A stretch of DNA of 64,000 nucleotides from Parasedimentitalea maritima. GTDB lineage: Bacteria > Pseudomonadota > Alphaproteobacteria > Rhodobacterales > Rhodobacteraceae. Under the pieces are notes generated by a model. It made no database searches. It was not told the DNA's origin and saw only the letters and a program-made list of their open reading frames with translations. The position numbers were made by a program, and so were the translations under genes. Shown here in pieces: positions 51,087-60,451 of the stretch. The number at the start of each line of letters is the position of its first letter. The stretch's first letter is position 1. The stretch spans positions 186,001 to 250,000 of the forward strand of contig NZ_VAUA01000001.1 of the NCBI RefSeq assembly GCF_005771405.1, in the 5' to 3' direction.

Positions 51087-51905
51087 ATGGGATTTCCGGG
51101 CACTTGGATGACCGAAAGTGAAAGCGTTGTGTACCGTGTGGTGCCCAAATGCGCCTGCTCGACCATCGGTCAGATCATGTATTACTCCGATCATGGCGAA
51201 TTCTTTGATGGCGATATTCATGATGCCAAAACCGGGCTGCACAAATGGGCGATGGAGGACAGCCAGGGGCCGATCACCCGTAATGTGCAGGGGCACCGCT
51301 CATATTCCTTTACCTGCGTGCGCAACCCATACACGCGGGTTCTCAGCTCTTTCTTTGACAAAATCTGCGGCATTCAGCGCAATGGGCGGCGTTATCGCGG
51401 CAATCTGGTGCCAAAACTGATCTATGACTATGGGATCGAAGTTGGTGGTGAGGACGGCAAACAAGAGTTTGACCAGATCCGCAGCTTTCGCCGGTTCCTG
51501 CTGTTCGTGCGGGACACCATTCGGTTTCGCCGCCCGATGGATCCGGATATTCATTGGTCTGCGATGTCGGGCCATGTGTCGACCTTCATCTGGAATGGTG
51601 GAAAATACGACAAGATTTTATGGACCGAGGCGTTTAACGACGGCATAGCCGATGTACTGGGGGCCATCGAAACACCTCAAGCCGTGGATCTGAGTGCGAT
51701 CCCAAGGTTCAACGAAAGCGAAGGCCACGGCCCCAAACGGGCACACCCGGTTGAGGATTATTTTGACGATTTGTCGATGCATCTGATCTACGAAATTTAC
51801 AAACGCGATTTCGAGCTGTTCAAATACGACTTCGAAGACCCATCGAACAAGATGCCGATTGGCGAGATCGATTTGGATGAGGTGCACGCCAAGCTGGGGG
51901 AATAA
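51087..51905 (+). CDS. Sulfotransferase family protein (Sulfotransfer_2-like)
   Basis: 272 residues. The 5'-phosphosulfate loop reads VPKCACSTIG (19-28) and the 3'-phosphate site SFTCVRNPYTRVLSSFF (74-90), together the PAPS-binding signature. It would move sulfate from PAPS to a carbohydrate hydroxyl. It is divergent from the GT14-type gene with 150 bases between, so both probably build or decorate an exopolysaccharide. Confidence 0.87.
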   Translation: MGFPGTWMTESESVVYRVVPKCACSTIGQIMYYSDHGEFFDGDIHDAKTGLHKWAMEDSQGPITRNVQGHRSYSFTCVRNPYTRVLSSFFDKICGIQRNGRRYRGNLVPKLIYDYGIEVGGEDGKQEFDQIRSFRRFLLFVRDTIRFRRPMDPDIHWSAMSGHVSTFIWNGGKYDKILWTEAFNDGIADVLGAIETPQAVDLSAIPRFNESEGHGPKRAHPVEDYFDDLSMHLIYEIYKRDFELFKYDFEDPSNKMPIGEIDLDEVHAKLGE

Positions 51906-51945
51906 CCCCCGCTATCCGAAGCTCGTAGAGTAGGCTCTCCATAAA

Positions 51946-52697
51946 ATGCTTGATGCAGGAACCATCCTCCTGACCCTGTCGGGGGTTTTTGTCATTGCCT
52001 TTATGAAGGGCGGCTTTGGCGGAGGGTTTGCAATCGTTGGCATCCCTTTGTTGGCGCTGGTCATGGATCCGTTTCAAGCCGGTGCTTTGCTGGCGCCGTT
52101 GTTTGTGGTGATGGATCTGGTTGCGTTGCGATATTGGAGTCCGGCAACCTGGTCAAAAGTGGATCTAAAGCTGCTATTGCCCAGCCTTTTGGTTGGGATC
52201 GCCATTGGCACCGCCGTTCTGGACCATTTGGATGCGCGTGCAGTTTCCATTGCAATGGCTCTGATTACATTGGCGTTTGCTGCAATGTGGTTTCGTGGTG
52301 GAACAAAGCGTTCAACGACCCGGAGACTCCTAAAGCCGTCGCCGCAGGTATCGGATCGGGCATCACAACTATGGTTGCGCACTCCGGTGGGCCACCGTTG
52401 GCCTTGTACCTGTTAGGATTAGGGCTGCCCAAGGCCATCTATGCCGGAACAACAAGCCTGTTTTTTACGGCCGGAAATCTGGTCAAGGTGGTGCCCTGGC
52501 TGTGGGTGGCGCAACCTTCTGTCGACACTTGGGTGCTCATGGGGCTGGCACTGCCGGTTATTCCCTTTGGCGTCTGGCTGGGATGGCGGCTGCACGAACG
52601 TCTGGATCAAGTTCAGCTATACCGACTGTGCTATATGCTTCTTTGTGTTACCGCCCTGAAGCTGCTGTGGGACGGGGTTACTGGCTATCTGGGATAA
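51946..52697 (+). pseudogene. TSUP (TauE/SafE-like) permease broken by a frameshift
   Basis: The first frame (from ATG 51946) gives a normal TSUP N-terminus (LSGVFVIAFMKGGFGGGFAI, VGIPLLALVMDPFQAGALLA) to about 52300. The second half continues in another frame (NKAFNDPETPKAVAAGIGSG, TMVAHSGGPPLALYLLGLGL) to the stop at 52697. The join lies at 52299-52302 (GGTGG/AACAAA) and is consistent with loss of one base from a Gly codon. Joined length about 250 residues, the family norm. Real mutation or sequencing error cannot be told apart here. Family exports sulfite, sulfoacetate or similar anions. Confidence 0.85.
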
Positions 52698-53154
52698 CCA
52701 AGTCCGAAGAGTTTTGCAGGAGGTTTTTTAGACCTGTAGGGTAAAGTTCGGGCCCACCGATATCGAGGGCTTCGAGGTCAAACCAACGAGCGATGCATTC
52801 GACGCCGTTGTCTTCCTTAAAAGTCACGACATCCCTGTTCAGGTCGAAACTATCAGGAAGCTGTATTTCGGCGGCAAAAATGACCTCGTGGCCTGGGTGG
52901 CCTTCATGTTGGTATATATTCTCAAGAACAATTGGAGTGCCGGTTATTTGGATGGTTACGTCGAGCTCTTCAAGAAACTCTCTCTTTAAAGCCTCTTGCC
53001 ATGTTTCGCCAAACTCAATTGTGCCGCCTATTGGTCGTACTCCTTTGAGATGGTCCAGATCATTATAAACTTCAGCTGCCAAGAATTTTCCAGCTCGCCA
53101 GTGAAGGCCGATTGCTTTTATCCGAATGCCAGCATGTGGACGCCATGGGGTCAT
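52678..53154 (-). CDS. NUDIX hydrolase
   Basis: 158 residues. The Nudix box is complete: GGTIEFGETWQEA followed by LKREFLEELDV (G-x5-E-x7-R-E-x2-E-E-L), residues about 43-66. It cleaves a nucleoside diphosphate linked to another group; substrate unknown. It overlaps the EamA gene by ATGA and its 3' end overlaps the broken TSUP gene by 20 bases (convergent). Confidence 0.9.
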   Translation of the reverse strand: MTPWRPHAGIRIKAIGLHWRAGKFLAAEVYNDLDHLKGVRPIGGTIEFGETWQEALKREFLEELDVTIQITGTPIVLENIYQHEGHPGHEVIFAAEIQLPDSFDLNRDVVTFKEDNGVECIARWFDLEALDIGGPELYPTGLKNLLQNSSDLVIPDSQ

Positions 53155-54080
53155 TTCAGAGCTCCTAGAGTGATTGCTTTTTCAATTTTTGGCTTGGACC
53201 GGATCGAGGCAAAAGTCACCAACAAGGCTGCACCGGTGATTATTGCGGCACCAAGCAGACTGGTTGTGCTGGGCCATGCGGTAAATAGCAGGATGTCAAA
53301 TCCGAGTGCCCAGATCAGTCCGGTGAAATCGTAAGGGGCCAGGGTTGAAACCGGAGCGCGGGCTACAGCTTCGTTTGAGGCAATGTGGCCGATACCACCG
53401 ATTAGCCCGGCCAGGATCAGCAGTGCCCAATCCGCGCTGGTCAGGACTGACCAACCAAATGGCAAGGTCGCCAATCCCACCAGTGAGGCGACTAGGGCAA
53501 AGTAGAAAGCTATAGTGGATGAGCTTTCAGTGGCCGTCATCGTTTTGGTGTGGACCCGGACAAAGGACATGGTCAGTGCAAAGCCAAGTCCGGCCAACAC
53601 GCCCACAACGGCGTCAGTGGATGGGCTCTGTAGGGCATCCCAGAGTAGGATGATGACGCCTACAAAGCCTATGATCGTAGCGAGGATGACTGATCGGGGC
53701 AGGTGCTCGCCCAATAACATTGCTGCCAGAGGCAAGGACAACACGGGGGCAAGGAATGACAGCGATTGAGCATTGGCAACCGGTAAGTAGGCCAAGGATA
53801 AGAACGAGAGGCCCATAGAGAATGCGCCAAGCAGGCTGCGGGTGACGTGCAAACCGGGACGTTGGGTGCGCAGGGCGGTTGGCCACTCTTGCCGGATCAA
53901 CATGTACAGGCAAATTGGAATGAGTGCGAAGGCTGAGCGATAGAAGATGATCTGGCCGAGTTCTGCCGAGCTACTGACCGCATGAATGCAGGCAGCCATC
54001 GCGGTGATCAGAAATGTTGTGAAGAGCCTGAGGCCGATGCCCCAAAGCAGTTGGTGGCTGTCAGCATGCTGTGACTTCAA
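53151..54080 (-). CDS. EamA/DMT-family permease
   Basis: 309 residues, ten predicted helices in two EamA repeats. Signatures include FYRSAFALIPICLYMLIRQE in the first repeat and PVSTLAPYDFTGLIWALGFD and LGAAIITGAALLVTFASIRS at the end. Likely metabolite exporter. Start codon overlaps none, but its stop overlaps the Nudix start, so the two are co-transcribed. Confidence 0.87.
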   Translation of the reverse strand: MKSQHADSHQLLWGIGLRLFTTFLITAMAACIHAVSSSAELGQIIFYRSAFALIPICLYMLIRQEWPTALRTQRPGLHVTRSLLGAFSMGLSFLSLAYLPVANAQSLSFLAPVLSLPLAAMLLGEHLPRSVILATIIGFVGVIILLWDALQSPSTDAVVGVLAGLGFALTMSFVRVHTKTMTATESSSTIAFYFALVASLVGLATLPFGWSVLTSADWALLILAGLIGGIGHIASNEAVARAPVSTLAPYDFTGLIWALGFDILLFTAWPSTTSLLGAAIITGAALLVTFASIRSKPKIEKAITLGALK

Positions 54081-54100
54081 AACAAAAACACCTATTACAC

Positions 54101-54138
54101 AAAAGAGCTCTGCCCGCCGTAATGAATGGCGGGCAGAG
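54101..54138 (-). terminator. Rho-independent terminator of ilvD
   Basis: On the minus strand CTCTGCCCGCC pairs with GGCGGGCAGAG (11-bp stem, 9-base loop) followed by CTCTTTTGTG. It lies 12 bases past the ilvD stop. Confidence 0.85.
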
Positions 54139-54149
54139 GATGTTTTGCC

Positions 54150-55982
54150 TTAAACTTGGCGTACAGCACCTTTGGCGGCACTGGTGGTCAGTTTGGCATA
54201 AGCCTTGAGTGCGGTGGACACTTTCCGCTTACGTGGAGCGGCAGGTTGCCAGCCTTTTTCATCTTGAGCCGTGCGACGCGCGGCCAGCACCTCGTCGGAA
54301 ACAGCGAGATGTATAGACCGGTTCGGAATGTCGATCTCGATCTTGTCGCCGTGCTCCACCAAACCGATGGTGCCGCCCTCGGCTGCCTCGGGCGAGACGT
54401 GACCGATGGAGAGACCCGAAGTGCCACCCGAAAAGCGACCGTCCGTCAGTAGGGCGCAAGCCTTACCCAGGCCTTTGGATTTCAGGTAGCTGGTTGGATA
54501 GAGCATTTCCTGCATACCAGGGCCGCCGCGTGGGCCCTCATAGCGGATGACCACGACGTCGCCCTCTTTGACCTTGCCGGTTAGGATGTCGCTGACCGCC
54601 TGATCCTGGCTTTCACAGACATAAGCAGAGCCGGTGAATTGCAAGATGCTGGCATCCACGCCAGCGGTTTTCACAATGCAACCGTCCAGTGCGATATTGC
54701 CGAACAACACGGCAAGACCACCGTCCTGGCTGAAAGCGTGTTCCTTGGAACGGATAACGCCGCCTTCGCGGTCAGTGTCCAGCTCTTTGTAACGGTTTTC
54801 AGTCGAGAACGCCTGCGTGGTGCGTACGCCGCCCGGTGCTGCCTTGAACAGTTCTTCGGCTTCAGGGTTGTTGGCGACTTTGATGTCCCACTTGGCAATC
54901 GCTTCACCCATGGTGCTGGAGTGCACGGTCGAGACATCGTTATGCAGCAGGCCTGCGCGGGATAGTTCGCCAAGGATCGAGAAGATGCCACCGGCGCGGT
55001 GGATGTCTTCCATGTGGACGTTTTCGATATTGGGCGCGACTTTGCATAGACATGGTACCTGACGGCTGAGCCGGTCCATATCGGTCATGGTAAAGTCAAC
55101 TTCGCCCTCGCTGGCGATGGCCAGTAAGTGCAGCACCGTATTGGTCGACCCGCCCATTGCGATGTCCAGTGACATGGCGTTTTCAAAGGCGTCGAATGTT
55201 GCGATGTCGCGCGGCAGCAGCCCTTTTTCTTCGCCTTCATAGTGGCGCTTGGTGATGTCGACGATTTTGCGGCCGGCCTCAAGGAACAGGTGCTTGCGGT
55301 CAGCATGGGTGGCCAGAGTGGATCCATTGCCCGGCAGCGCCAGACCCAGAGCCTCGGCCAGGCAGTTCATCGAGTTAGCAGTGAACATACCAGAACACGA
55401 CCCGCAGGTTGGGCAGGCGTTTTCTTCGATGTGCTGAACCTGCGCGTCCGTCAGGGTTTCGCTGGCGGCAGCAACCATGGCGTCGACCAGATCGATCTTT
55501 GTCATGTCCAGGTCTTCGATGTCGATCTTGCCGGCCTCCATCGGACCACCAGAGACAAAGATCACCGGGATGTTCAAGCGCATGGCGGCCATCATCATGC
55601 CGGGCGTGATCTTGTCACAGTTGGAGATACAGACCATGGCATCGGCACAGTGGGCGTTGACCATATATTCGACCGAGTCGGCGATGATTTCGCGCGATGG
55701 TAGTGAGTAGAGCATGCCGTCGTGACCCATGGCGATGCCGTCATCGACCGCGATGGTGTTGAACTCCTTGGCGACACCGCCTGCGACTTCGACCTCACGG
55801 GCGACCATCTGGCCAAGGTCTTTGAGGTGGACGTGGCCAGGTACAAACTGGGTGAATGAATTGACGATGGCGATGATCGGTTTGCCGAAATCGCTGTCAG
55901 TCATGCCTGTGGCGCGCCAAAGGCCGCGGGCACCCGCCATGTTGCGGCCGTGGGTGGAGGTTCTGGATCGGTAAAATGGCAT
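54150..55982 (-). CDS. ilvD: Dihydroxy-acid dehydratase
   Basis: 610 residues, full length. The Fe-S cysteines are in [15 protein letters not shown] (about 122-127) and [19 protein letters not shown] (about 193-211). [20 protein letters not shown] opens the protein as expected. It dehydrates dihydroxyisovalerate and dihydroxymethylvalerate to 2-oxo acids in valine, isoleucine and leucine synthesis. Single gene with its own terminator. Confidence 0.97.
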   Translation of the reverse strand: MPFYRSRTSTHGRNMAGARGLWRATGMTDSDFGKPIIAIVNSFTQFVPGHVHLKDLGQMVAREVEVAGGVAKEFNTIAVDDGIAMGHDGMLYSLPSREIIADSVEYMVNAHCADAMVCISNCDKITPGMMMAAMRLNIPVIFVSGGPMEAGKIDIEDLDMTKIDLVDAMVAAASETLTDAQVQHIEENACPTCGSCSGMFTANSMNCLAEALGLALPGNGSTLATHADRKHLFLEAGRKIVDITKRHYEGEEKGLLPRDIATFDAFENAMSLDIAMGGSTNTVLHLLAIASEGEVDFTMTDMDRLSRQVPCLCKVAPNIENVHMEDIHRAGGIFSILGELSRAGLLHNDVSTVHSSTMGEAIAKWDIKVANNPEAEELFKAAPGGVRTTQAFSTENRYKELDTDREGGVIRSKEHAFSQDGGLAVLFGNIALDGCIVKTAGVDASILQFTGSAYVCESQDQAVSDILTGKVKEGDVVVIRYEGPRGGPGMQEMLYPTSYLKSKGLGKACALLTDGRFSGGTSGLSIGHVSPEAAEGGTIGLVEHGDKIEIDIPNRSIHLAVSDEVLAARRTAQDEKGWQPAAPRKRKVSTALKAYAKLTTSAAKGAVRQV

Positions 55983-56080
55983 TGTGCTGTTTCCCTATGT
56001 TTGCCCTCAGGGACACGATTTGCGCAACAAACGCAATATGTCGAGGCGGTCTTTGGTTGTTTTGTGTCCTTTGACCCGAT

Positions 56081-57277
56081 CTAGCGGACCTGAGGAGCCG
56101 ATGCCGGCGCATTTGTTTCGGTTCGATTGGTCAGGAACTGGTTGACGACCAAGCCTATCACCAGTGCCCAAAAGGCGGCGCCAATGCCAAAGAAACTGAT
56201 GCCGGAAACGGTGACCATGAAGGTAATCAGCGCGGCTTCGCGATTTTGGCTGTTGGACAGAGCATGTGACAGGCTGTTGCCAATGGTTGAGAGCAGGGCC
56301 AGGCCGGCAATGGTGGCCACCAGGGCTTTGGGCGCGATCAGGAATAGGCTGATCACAGTCGCGCCGCCCAGACCGACACAGCAATACAGGACACCAGCGG
56401 TGGCGCTGGCAAGGTAACGGGTTTTGGGGTCGTCATCGGCTTCGGGGCCAGCACAGATGGCGGCGGTGATGGCGGCAAGGTTAAAGGCGTAACCGCCAAA
56501 CGGGGCCAGCAGTATCGAGGCAATGCCGGTCACTGTCAGGCTGGCTGAGACAGGTGGCTTGTATCCCGCCGAGCGCAGGGTGACGACGCCGGGCATGTTT
56601 TGCGAGCACATGGTGACGAAATACAGCGGCAGACCAACGCCGATCAGAACGGGAACTGAAAACTCTGGCATGACTGGCACGGGCAAGCTGAGGCTGAGGT
56701 CCAACTGTTGCAGGTCGCCAAAGGATCCGGACAGCCCGGCCCAGAGGCAGCCTGCTAACAGGACAACAGGTATGTTGTAGCGGGGGAACCAAAGTCGGCC
56801 GATAAGGAAACTAACACCCATCAGTGCTACAAGAGTTGTATCATCGTTGAGGGCCGTAAAGGCGGACAGTCCAAACTGGAACAAAATGCCAGCGAGCAAG
56901 GCGTTGGCAAGCCTGTCCGGGATCAGTTGCGACAGACGTTCGAACCAGCCCGTGAGGCCCGTCAGAGTGAGCAGGGCGCCACAGAATAGAAAAGCGCCTA
57001 TGGCTTGCTCAATTGGTACATCTTTTAGTCCAACTACCAAGAGAGCAGCGCCGGGGGTGGACCAGGCGGTGAGGATTGGCATGCGAAACCAGAGGGAAAG
57101 TCCCAGACTTGTCAATCCCATACCCAGACCAAGGGCAATAAGCCAACTGTTGGCTTGGGCCTGTGTTGCGCCAACCGCCTCGATGGCTTGAAAAATGATG
57201 GCAACCGAACTGGTATAGCCCACCAACACGGCAATTGCCCCGGCGGCGAGATGGGAAAGTTTCAAACTTTTCAGCAT
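56081..57277 (-). CDS. BenE-family (benzoate/H+ symporter-like) permease
   Basis: 398 residues, about 12 hydrophobic segments. BenE markers include LVGYTSSVAIIFQAIEAVGA (18-37), AWSTPGAALL near 71-80, LPLYFVTMCSQNMPGVVTLR near 216-235 and APFGGYAFNLAAITAAICAG near 259-278. Characterised members import benzoate with H+. No benzoate-degradation gene is near, and the XRE-cupin regulator next to it favours control by a small ligand. The true substrate is uncertain. Confidence 0.85.
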   Translation of the reverse strand: MLKSLKLSHLAAGAIAVLVGYTSSVAIIFQAIEAVGATQAQANSWLIALGLGMGLTSLGLSLWFRMPILTAWSTPGAALLVVGLKDVPIEQAIGAFLFCGALLTLTGLTGWFERLSQLIPDRLANALLAGILFQFGLSAFTALNDDTTLVALMGVSFLIGRLWFPRYNIPVVLLAGCLWAGLSGSFGDLQQLDLSLSLPVPVMPEFSVPVLIGVGLPLYFVTMCSQNMPGVVTLRSAGYKPPVSASLTVTGIASILLAPFGGYAFNLAAITAAICAGPEADDDPKTRYLASATAGVLYCCVGLGGATVISLFLIAPKALVATIAGLALLSTIGNSLSHALSNSQNREAALITFMVTVSGISFFGIGAAFWALVIGLVVNQFLTNRTETNAPASAPQVR

Positions 57278-57314
57278 GTGGGTTTTCCTGCGCTAGCTGG
57301 TCGGGTAGGGTTGC

Positions 57315-57356
57315 GTGCGTTATAGCGCACAATAGCCACCGTGCGCTATAACGCAC
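57315..57356. promoter_or_regulatory. Paired 16-bp operators between the BenE-like gene and the XRE-cupin gene
   Basis: GTGCGTTATAGCGCAC (57315-57330) and GTGCGCTATAACGCAC (57341-57356) are exact reverse complements, and each is itself a palindrome with a single central mismatch. Start-to-start spacing is 26 bp. They lie 38 bases from the permease start and 24 from the regulator start, an arrangement expected for autoregulation and control of both genes. Confidence 0.72.
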
Positions 57357-57379
57357 AAGTCTTTTTATGGGCGGATTAG

Positions 57380-57946
57380 ATGAGCGACGACACCATTACC
57401 CTTAACCTACGTAACATCCGGGCTGAATCGGGCTTGAGCCTGACCAAAGTTGCGGAGCTGACAGGGGTGAGTAAGGCGATGCTGGGCCAGATAGAGCGTG
57501 GCGAATCGAGTCCGACCATTGCAACGCTTTGGAAAATCGCCAAGGGGTTTCACCTGCCTCTTTCAGCTCTGATTGATGAGCCAACCCGAGATAAACCTGC
57601 AGGGGACAGGACATTCAAAACGGTACAGTTTCCAGGCAGCATCGCAATAGAGATCGTCTTTCCCTATGACCCGAGTTTTGGCGGCGAGACATTTCGGATC
57701 AGTCTGACTCCGGGGCAAACCCATGTCTCACAGCCGCATGAAGCGGGAATGATCGAAGAGGTCTTTGTGCTGGCCGGGGAGATGGAAGTCCTGCGAGAGG
57801 AGCAGTGGGTGCCGTTGAAGACGGGCGAGGGGATACGGTTTCGGGCTGACCAAGAACATGGCTATCGTGGCGGGCCTGAGGGAGCTGTCTATCTCAATAT
57901 GCACCACTACAGGCACGCAGTTTTGTCGCAGGGAAAATCGCAATAA
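57380..57946 (+). CDS. XRE-family regulator with cupin sensor domain
   Basis: 188 residues. HTH_3 at about 8-62 (LRNIRAESGLSLTKVAELTG, VSKAMLGQIERGESSPTIAT), then a cupin_2 domain (about 105-178) with HVSQPHEAGMIEEVFVLAGE and EGIRFRADQEHGYRGG. Such proteins sense small ligands through the cupin and repress adjacent transporter or catabolic genes. Divergent from the BenE-like gene, with the paired palindrome between them. Followed 84 bases later by an EamA permease. Confidence 0.92.
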   Translation: MSDDTITLNLRNIRAESGLSLTKVAELTGVSKAMLGQIERGESSPTIATLWKIAKGFHLPLSALIDEPTRDKPAGDRTFKTVQFPGSIAIEIVFPYDPSFGGETFRISLTPGQTHVSQPHEAGMIEEVFVLAGEMEVLREEQWVPLKTGEGIRFRADQEHGYRGGPEGAVYLNMHHYRHAVLSQGKSQ

Positions 57947-58029
57947 ACTCAGTTGCTTCACTTGTGAATGACATAGGCCATGCCTACAAATTGCGATTGC
58001 AGATTGGGCAATTTCGGAAAGCAATCAAT

Positions 58030-58887
58030 ATGGAAACAGTTCGCGGCAGCTTGCTGATGGTGCTGGCAATGGCGGCTTTTGCGCTGGAAGACATGTTCAT
58101 CAAGTCCGCCACCCGAAGTTTGCCGGTGGGGCAGGTCCTTATTCTGTTTGGCCTGGGGGGGATGGTGATTTTCATGATCCTGGCGCGTGCGCAGGGGCAG
58201 CGCTTGTTGCATCCGGCGATTTGCACGCGCCCGCTGTTGTTGCGTTCGGTTTCAGAGGTGATAGGGCGTCTCGGCTTCACGCTGGCCATTGCGCTGACAC
58301 CCCTGTCTTCCGCCTCGGCCATCTTGCAGGCAACACCGCTGGTGGTGGCTGCTGGCGCGGTGGCGTTCTTTAACGAGAAAGTTGGTTGGCGACGCTGGGT
58401 GGCGATTGCGGTGGGTTTCTGCGGTGTGCTGATGATCTTACGCCCTGGCCTCAATGGCTTTGAACCTGCATCGATGTTTGCCGTGATTGGAACGCTGGGG
58501 TTTGCGGGCCGTGATCTGGCAACGCGAGCAGCGCCGCAATCGATGTCTAACCACCAATTGGGTATCTATGGATTTGCCATGTTGGTCGTTGCTGGAGGGG
58601 TCGCGCTGGGCTGGACAGGTGGTGCCAGCTGGCCAAGCCTGCAGCTTTGGGGGCAACTTGCTGCAGCAACCGTGATAGGTGTCATCGCTTACAACGCGCT
58701 CACCGGTGCTATGCGGCACGGTGAAATTTCGGTGGTAGCCCCGTTTCGCTATGTAAGGCTAATTTTTGCCATGGTCCTTGGCGTGCTGGTGTTTGGTGAG
58801 CAACCGGACACGCTGACCCTGCTTGGCAGCGCAGTGATTATTGGCAGCGGGTTGTTTACCGTACTGCGAGAACGTCAGTCAAAATAA
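58030..58887 (+). CDS. EamA/DMT-family permease
   Basis: 285 residues from ATG 58030 (GGAAAG upstream); an earlier in-frame ATG at 57964 adds 22 polar residues and is less likely. Ten helices in two repeats: LLMVLAMAAFALEDMFIKSA opens the first, FCGVLMILRPGLNGF closes it, and EQPDTLTLLGSAVIIGSGLF ends the second. Co-directional with the XRE-cupin gene and possibly in its operon. Substrate unknown. Confidence 0.87.
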   Translation: METVRGSLLMVLAMAAFALEDMFIKSATRSLPVGQVLILFGLGGMVIFMILARAQGQRLLHPAICTRPLLLRSVSEVIGRLGFTLAIALTPLSSASAILQATPLVVAAGAVAFFNEKVGWRRWVAIAVGFCGVLMILRPGLNGFEPASMFAVIGTLGFAGRDLATRAAPQSMSNHQLGIYGFAMLVVAGGVALGWTGGASWPSLQLWGQLAAATVIGVIAYNALTGAMRHGEISVVAPFRYVRLIFAMVLGVLVFGEQPDTLTLLGSAVIIGSGLFTVLRERQSK

Positions 58888-59050
58888 GACGCTCGGGTCC
58901 TTTGATCAGAATCGTCAATGAATCCCGCCCAGATGGATTGTCGATCTGGAGCGAAATACCGGAGGCCGATGTGCCGTTTTTGACCTGGGGGATGACGCAC
59001 TTGATTGCGCCTCGCTAGTACGACAAACGCCTAGGCGGGTTTTGCCCCAC

Positions 59051-59272
59051 ATGAGGGCTCCGCGAGAACGAAGAATACAGAAGCTAACCTTCGAAATTAT
59101 AGGGATTGGGTTGGTATCACCGCTTTATGTCGGTTTAGTTGACGCGCCTGTTGCCAACAGTGCTCTACTCATTGCACTGCTGTCCGTGGTGCTTTTGCTT
59201 GGTCCCTGCTGCCCGGTCGGTGCTAAGATCGCACCTGGTTCCCGGCAAGATCCACGGATTTCAGGGGGCTAA
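59051..59272 (+). pseudogene. Half-length PACE/BTP-like membrane remnant
   Basis: The only frame in 58888-59333 with recognisable content. From ATG 59051 it reads MRAPRERRIQKLTFEIIGIG, LVSPLYVGLVDAPVANSALL and a hydrophobic LIALLSVVLLLGPCC, the pattern of the first of two BTP repeats of PACE (AceI-like) efflux proteins. The usual W-N-x-x-Y-N-x-x-F-D end and the whole second repeat are absent; the frame ends in unrelated sequence after 73 residues. Probably a truncated remnant. The remaining bases of the interval show nothing clear. Confidence 0.42.
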
Positions 59273-59333
59273 GTTGTAAAGGCCGTCTCGCGCTGCCTTG
59301 CACCCGCGCGCTTGCCCGCTTACATCTGCCTTT

Positions 59334-59810
59334 ATGGCCCAGAAAAAATCAGATCCGAATTACAAAGTTATCGCTGAAAACCGCCGCGCGCGGTATGATT
59401 ACGCGATTGATGATGATCTGGAGTGTGGCATCATTCTGGAAGGCTCGGAGGTCAAAAGCACCCGAATCGGCGGAACAAACATCTCTGAAAGCTATGCTGC
59501 GGTTGAGGATGGCGAGTTGTGGTTGGTGAACTCTTACATCGCGCCATACGAACGGGCCAAAACGTTTAAGCATCTAGAGCGTCGTCGCCGCAAATTGCTG
59601 GTGTCGCGCAAGCAGATGTCTAACCTGTGGAATGCGACCCAGCGCAAGGGCATGACACTGGTGCCGCTGGTGATGTACTTCAATCACAAGGGGCTGGTGA
59701 AGGTAAAGATCGGCATCGCCAAAGGTAAGCAGAACCACGACAAACGCGCATCGGAAGCCAAGCGTGACTGGTCGCGGCAGAAATCACGGTTGATGAAAGA
59801 TCACAGCTAA
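59334..59810 (+). CDS. smpB: SsrA-binding protein (trans-translation)
   Basis: 158 residues from ATG 59334, since SmpB begins at [20 protein letters not shown]; the longer frame to 59298 is spurious. Core: [56 protein letters not shown] and the C-terminal basic tail [20 protein letters not shown] that mimics the mRNA path. It carries tmRNA to stalled ribosomes. ssrA is not in the window. Confidence 0.97.
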   Translation: MAQKKSDPNYKVIAENRRARYDYAIDDDLECGIILEGSEVKSTRIGGTNISESYAAVEDGELWLVNSYIAPYERAKTFKHLERRRRKLLVSRKQMSNLWNATQRKGMTLVPLVMYFNHKGLVKVKIGIAKGKQNHDKRASEAKRDWSRQKSRLMKDHS

Positions 59811-59847
59811 AGGCAAGACGTCCTTTTTTGTTTGCATGGGGATAGAA

Positions 59848-60336
59848 ATGATACGTCTTCGCAAGATGCAGGCTGGCGAGTTTCAGGACTATCTTGCCTA
59901 TTTCATCCCCGACTATGCGGCCGAAATCTCAGCCAACTACGATGTCGATCTTCAGGCAGCCCGTTTTCGGGCTGAACAGGAGGTCGAAGCGGATCTGGGG
60001 CAGGGCGTAGACAGCCCGGGGCAGGACCTGTTTTGTATCGCGATCGACGGGGCCAAGGATGCCCCGGTTGTTGGGTATTTTTGGTGCAAGCCGGGGGGCA
60101 ACGGCGGAGCAGTCTTCATCAGTGACTTTTGTATTCTGCCTCCTTTTCGCGGAAAAGGTTATGCCAAGCAGGCGCTCGCGGCGCTTGAGGCTGAATATGC
60201 GGGCGCAGGGCATCGTGACATTAGGCTGCGTGTGGCTGCAGACAATGACCGGGCGCAGCATCTGTACCAAGCTGCAGGGTTTCAGGTGACTGGTATCAAC
60301 ATGAGGAAACCCCTTGCTGAAGAGCGAAGTGAATAA
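59848..60336 (+). CDS. GNAT-family N-acetyltransferase
   Basis: 162 residues from ATG 59848 (MIRLRKMQAGEFQDYLAYFI); an ATG at 59836 would add four residues. Acetyl-CoA site: VFISDFCILPPFRGKGYAKQ (motif A, R/Q-x-x-G-x-G/A) followed by ALAALEAEYAG, and motif B LRVAADNDRAQHLYQAAGFQ. The substrate is unknown. It lies 37 bases after smpB. Confidence 0.88.
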   Translation: MIRLRKMQAGEFQDYLAYFIPDYAAEISANYDVDLQAARFRAEQEVEADLGQGVDSPGQDLFCIAIDGAKDAPVVGYFWCKPGGNGGAVFISDFCILPPFRGKGYAKQALAALEAEYAGAGHRDIRLRVAADNDRAQHLYQAAGFQVTGINMRKPLAEERSE

Positions 60337-60451
60337 CTTCACCGAAGTTTCAGTTAAAACCAAACACCAAGGGTCCGTTTCCCCCTGTCTTTTCCTTGCG
60401 ACTTCCTGCTGCCGATAGTAGGCCTTGGACAACGCGCCTAGGGAGAAATTC

